Below are positions 43,636 through 46,567 of a stretch of 46,567 nucleotides of DNA, in pieces. The stretch lies in assembly GCF_021043395.1 (NCBI RefSeq), contig NZ_JAJNKE010000019.1, positions 26,216-72,782 of the forward strand, in the 5' to 3' direction. This DNA is from Clostridium guangxiense (GTDB lineage Bacteria > Bacillota > Clostridia > Clostridiales > Clostridiaceae). How positions within the stretch are numbered: position 1 is the stretch's first letter; each line of letters opens with the position of its first letter. Position numbers and translations under genes: made by a program. The notes beneath the pieces were generated by a model. It saw only the letters and a program-made list of their open reading frames with translations. It was not told where the DNA came from and made no database searches.

Positions 43636-45231
43636 GTGAAAAATTTATATAGTCAACAGAACCAAATGTTATACTGCTATATGCAAAAATACTTTTCGCC
43701 ACCCAAAATAAAGCAGCTTATAAAAGAATTTTCATTCTCAGAACTTCGTAAGCTTTTAGGTGAGATGGATATAGAATTCTTTGCTCTCTGTTATTTTCCG
43801 AAATACTTTGACCGTAAGTTTGGAAAATTCCACAGGGAGCTTTTTGCTGAATTAAAATATATGTTAAACAATAAAGGGTTGATTGAAGCTTTTGGATTGC
43901 CGAGAGAGCATGGTAAAAGTACAATCAACTCTTTTTTATTTCCGCTGTATTCTACACTTTATAATAAATCACAGTTTACATTAATTATATCAGCGACAGA
44001 ACAGATTGCAGTTCCATTTCTTGATATGATTAAAGGAGAGCTTGAAGAAAACCAAATGCTTATTGATGATTTTGGCATTCAAAAAGGAAACAGATGGAAT
44101 AATAATGAGATATGGATTAAAACTAAAGGTGGTATTGATTCCTGCATAATGATTAGGGGAATTGATGGTTCACTAAGAGGTATACATTATAAGCAATACA
44201 GACCAACATTGGTATTGCTGGATGATTTATTAAAAGATGATACTGCAAAATCAGAAACTAAACGTGAACAAGTTAAATCTACTTTTACAGATGTTGTTAT
44301 TCCGATAGGCACAAAGAATACCAATATATTAGTTGTTGGTACTATTTTAAATGAAGAAGATTTAATGGCTGAACTACTTAAAGGAAAAATTCCAGGAGTT
44401 AGGAGCATTAAAAAATCAGCTGTTTTAAGTTTTGCTGAAAGAGATGACCTTTGGGCAGAGTGGCAAGTAAAATATAATAATTTACAGGATGAAGATAGAA
44501 TTCAAACAGCTCTATCTTTTTTTTATGCCCATAAAAATGAAATGCTAGAAGGAACAGAAATATTGTGGGATGAATATTTGGACTATTATTATTTAATGTG
44601 TAAGAAGCAAAGCATGGGTGAGAAAAGTTTCTATAAGGAAATGCAGAATGACCCAAGAAGTACAGATGATTACATATTTCAAGAAATTAAGTATTGGGAT
44701 AAGCTTCCTGATTTTGAGGATATGGAAATAGTAATGTATATTGATCCAGCTATAAAAGCAGGTAAACGTAATGATTATTCAGCAATAACTATATTAGCAA
44801 GGCACAGAAAAACTAGGCAGATGTATGTGGTTGATGGTTCAATATATAAATTACTTCCTGATGATTTATTTCAAGTGGTAGTAGAAAAGTTAAGAAATTA
44901 TTCTGTAGAAAAAATAGGATTTGAAACAGTACAGGCACAGAGCTATATAAAACAAAAACTTGAGGAAGAACTATGGAAGAATAAGATTTATGTTCCTGTG
45001 GAAGGCATTAATTCTAAAGGTCAGAAACATGAAAGAATTATAAGTCTTGAGCCTGATGTTAAAAATGGGCATATCCTGTTCAATTCTTCCAATATAGGTT
45101 ATAATAATCAAGTGAAAGATTACAATAAGAATTGCAAACATGATGATGCTCCTGATAGCCTTTATGGAGCCGTACAATTAGTTCAGGGAGTAAAAAAAAT
45201 AAGATTTTTTGATAGAAGCTTATTATTTTAA
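43636..45231 (+). CDS. terL: Phage terminase large subunit
   Basis: 531 residues from GTG 43636 (AGAGGTG 5 bases upstream). An upstream in-frame ATG at 43600 has no ribosome binding site and lies in the terminator. The ATPase domain has Walker A GLPREHGKSTINSF and Walker B LVLLDDLLKDD. The C-terminal nuclease domain has YIDPAIKAGKRNDYSAITILAR (metal Asp) and the closing DDAPDSLYGAV. It cuts and pumps the phage genome into the procapsid through the portal encoded downstream. It is separated from terS by the integrase and the nucleotidyltransferase pair. Confidence 0.93.
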   Translation: MKNLYSQQNQMLYCYMQKYFSPPKIKQLIKEFSFSELRKLLGEMDIEFFALCYFPKYFDRKFGKFHRELFAELKYMLNNKGLIEAFGLPREHGKSTINSFLFPLYSTLYNKSQFTLIISATEQIAVPFLDMIKGELEENQMLIDDFGIQKGNRWNNNEIWIKTKGGIDSCIMIRGIDGSLRGIHYKQYRPTLVLLDDLLKDDTAKSETKREQVKSTFTDVVIPIGTKNTNILVVGTILNEEDLMAELLKGKIPGVRSIKKSAVLSFAERDDLWAEWQVKYNNLQDEDRIQTALSFFYAHKNEMLEGTEILWDEYLDYYYLMCKKQSMGEKSFYKEMQNDPRSTDDYIFQEIKYWDKLPDFEDMEIVMYIDPAIKAGKRNDYSAITILARHRKTRQMYVVDGSIYKLLPDDLFQVVVEKLRNYSVEKIGFETVQAQSYIKQKLEEELWKNKIYVPVEGINSKGQKHERIISLEPDVKNGHILFNSSNIGYNNQVKDYNKNCKHDDAPDSLYGAVQLVQGVKKIRFFDRSLLF

Positions 45232-45318
45232 ATTCATGGAATGTTAACAAAATATACTTTAAAATATAACCTCAAAATTTGTATATATTAATGTAATAAA
45301 TTTTATGGAGGTATTGAA

Positions 45319-46062
45319 ATGCAAAAGGAAAAAATTATTAATAAGCTTGAAGAACTGAGAGTATTACCATTGAAATCAGATTCACATCTTTATGTAAGAT
45401 ATCCAAACAAAACAATAGGGGAAGCTGCTAAAGAAGAAGCAAAAAATTATGGTAGAAATCAGAAAGAAAGACCTGCTATTGCAATTGTAGAAGTTGTTTT
45501 ATCTATAAATAGGAAGTATGCAACTCATGTAGAGCCACATATAATTAGATTAGAAAAAACTGATTTAGCAACTTTTAAACAGTTAGAAGAAAAAATAAAT
45601 ACATATTCAAGAGAGCAATTTTATAGCTATTGGGGACACCATGATTCTAGAAAATATGGTATTATGATTAATTTACTTAAAGCTATAAATATTTTAAGAG
45701 ATAAGTATAAGATTGAAGATGATTATGCTCTTATGAATAAGTGGGCAGTTGATGCAAATGTTGATAAATATAGTGAAGATATTATTGGCAGCATAAGAAA
45801 TGTAGGCTTAGCTACATTTCAACATTTAAGAATGAACTTTGGAGTAGATACTGTAAAACCAGATAGACAAGTAAAAGAGGTTTTAAAAAGAGAATTTGGA
45901 TTTATAGGTAGTGATAAAAAAACAATTCTTGCAGTAGAACAAATTTCTAAGATTAGTGGATACTCAACAATTGAGCTGGATCAAATATTTGTAAATTATG
46001 GCTCAGGGTATTATGAAACTCCTAAAAGTGAAATAAAACCAAGTTTTGTTTGTAATAAATAA
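45319..46062 (+). CDS. HhH-GPD-like DNA-repair-type protein (247 aa)
   Basis: Residues about 155-195, IIGSIRNVGLATFQHLRMNFGVDTVKPDRQVKEVL, match the helix-hairpin-helix and Asp loop of HhH-GPD base-excision glycosylases (G-x-G/VG-x-x-T ... D-x-x-x-PD-x-x-V). The N-terminal half is unfamiliar. AIAIVEVVLSINRKYATHVEPHI may form the glycosylase's first helical bundle. ATG follows ATGGAGGT. Between terL and the portal gene, where an accessory protein is atypical. Catalytic Lys is not obvious, so a binding-only or monofunctional role is possible. Confidence 0.68.
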   Translation: MQKEKIINKLEELRVLPLKSDSHLYVRYPNKTIGEAAKEEAKNYGRNQKERPAIAIVEVVLSINRKYATHVEPHIIRLEKTDLATFKQLEEKINTYSREQFYSYWGHHDSRKYGIMINLLKAINILRDKYKIEDDYALMNKWAVDANVDKYSEDIIGSIRNVGLATFQHLRMNFGVDTVKPDRQVKEVLKREFGFIGSDKKTILAVEQISKISGYSTIELDQIFVNYGSGYYETPKSEIKPSFVCNK

Positions 46063-46081
46063 TATATTAAATATTTAGAGT

Positions 46082-46121
46082 AAAAATCCTTGCATTGGTG
46101 TTGAAATGTAAGGATTTTTTT
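46082..46121 (+). terminator. Terminator before the portal gene
   Basis: AAAAATCCTT (46082-46091) pairs with AAGGATTTTTT (46110-46120); CAT/ATG extend the stem. Strong T run. Confidence 0.82.
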
Positions 46122-46150
46122 ATGTCTATTTTAAGAATGGAGATGTTAAT

Positions 46151-46495
46151 ATGCAAATAACAGAAAATTTAATATTACAATGTTTAAATGAACTAAATAA
46201 GAACTACATAAACAAGCAGATTTATAAAAAATACTATGAAGGAAACCATGCTATTTTAAGTAATTATACTATGCAGGACAGCAGGAGCAACATGAAACTT
46301 GTTTTCAACTTTCCCCGTAAATTTGTTGATAATGAGGTAGGGTATTTACTAGGAAAATCTGTGAATTATGTATCTAAATCTGATGATGAAGAAATTATAA
46401 ATGCTATTGATTTAAACACAAGTCATTGGGATAAGGAACATAATATTAATCTCCGTAAGCAGTCTGAAATCTTTGGAGAAAGCTATGAACTATAA
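46151..46495 (+). pseudogene. Truncated SPP1-type phage portal protein
   Basis: The 114-residue product is the N-terminus of an SPP1 gp6-like portal (LNKNYINKQIYKKYYEGNHAIL, FPRKFVDNEVGYLLGK, YVSKSDDEEI). The family is usually about 450-500 residues. The match ends at RKQSEIFGESYEL and a TAA follows at once. The remaining 72 bases of the window continue in a low-complexity AT-rich style with stops in every frame, unlike portal sequence. The gene is therefore either interrupted by inserted DNA at about 46,493 or degenerate. If it is interrupted, the rest lies beyond the right edge. Confidence 0.72.
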
Positions 46496-46567
46496 ATGCT
46501 AACATAAGATTGTAGGAAAATGATCATATAAGAATGTATGAAAAATAGCCTAGATAAGTTATAATTA

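Larger units (their letters stand above)
17940..46567. mobile_element. Prophage-like accessory region (right end outside window)
   Basis: From the end of rlmD onward every gene is of phage, defence or unknown type: XRE repressor, restriction-modification operon, polymerase-helicase module, ParB-methylase, small and large terminase, tyrosine integrase and portal. The left boundary is uncertain. It may be at the rlmD terminator or near 20.2 kb, where the terminator arms recur. No att repeat could be tested because the right end is not in the window. Structural genes beyond the portal are expected further right. Confidence 0.75.

Noticed and set aside
17870-46567. tRNA gene as the prophage attachment site
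   Set aside because: No cloverleaf-like sequence was recognised near the left boundary; the integration site remains unknown.

Overview
The window looks like the chromosome of a low-GC Firmicute, most likely Clostridium sensu stricto. It is very AT-rich, has strong AGGAGG-type ribosome binding sites and frequent TTG/GTG starts, and carries a clostridial galactose cluster, an LtaS-type lipoteichoic acid synthase and intrinsic terminators after most operons. I cannot name the species from sequence alone.

Bases 1 to about 17,870 are ordinary chromosome. They begin with the 3' part of a tandem-repeat protein (81-bp repeats) next to a glycosyltransferase with a repeat-helical tail, followed by a dGTPase-like HD hydrolase and a GtrA-like membrane protein. 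A galactose (Leloir) locus follows: galT-galK, convergent galE, and a divergent LacI-family regulator. Four matching 16-bp operator-like palindromes lie upstream of galT (two), galE and the regulator, which makes this a self-contained regulon. Next come a divergent cis-prenyltransferase homologue that lacks a key acidic residue, a degenerate HAD protein with a membrane-anchored glycosidase-like protein, a TSUP transporter, LtaS, an RDD membrane protein and the 23S rRNA methyltransferase rlmD.

From about 17,940 to the right edge the window is accessory DNA, read as a prophage that runs out of the window. Its left part has orphan genes, an XRE repressor with a palindromic operator, and a three-gene restriction-modification-like operon (PLD/SNF2 helicase, Eco57I-type methylase, YdbC/PC4 ssDNA-binding protein). 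The centre (28.3-34.3 kb) holds the most striking content. A 1,166-residue protein carries, in order, the signature motifs of eukaryotic/QDE-1-type RNA-dependent RNA polymerases: DGMGIIS, RIPAVKG, RNP and the catalytic DKDGD. It is followed by a DUF5659-like small protein and a P-loop helicase with four cysteines between Walker A and B, as in XPD/DinG Fe-S helicases. Behind these are a nested-hairpin intergenic region, a DUF3800 protein, a ParB-domain DNA methyltransferase and several unknown phage proteins. The packaging block runs terS, integrase, an accessory nucleotidyltransferase pair with its own promoter and terminator, terL, an HhH-GPD-like protein, and a portal gene that stops after 114 residues.

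The main hypothesis is that this prophage uses a single-polypeptide double-psi-beta-barrel RNA polymerase plus an Fe-S helicase as its transcription or replication-priming module, since no DNA polymerase, primase or reverse transcriptase is visible. Secondary candidates are the nucleotidyltransferase moron, the helicase-methylase-PC4 operon and the structured intergenic RNA upstream of the DUF3800 gene.
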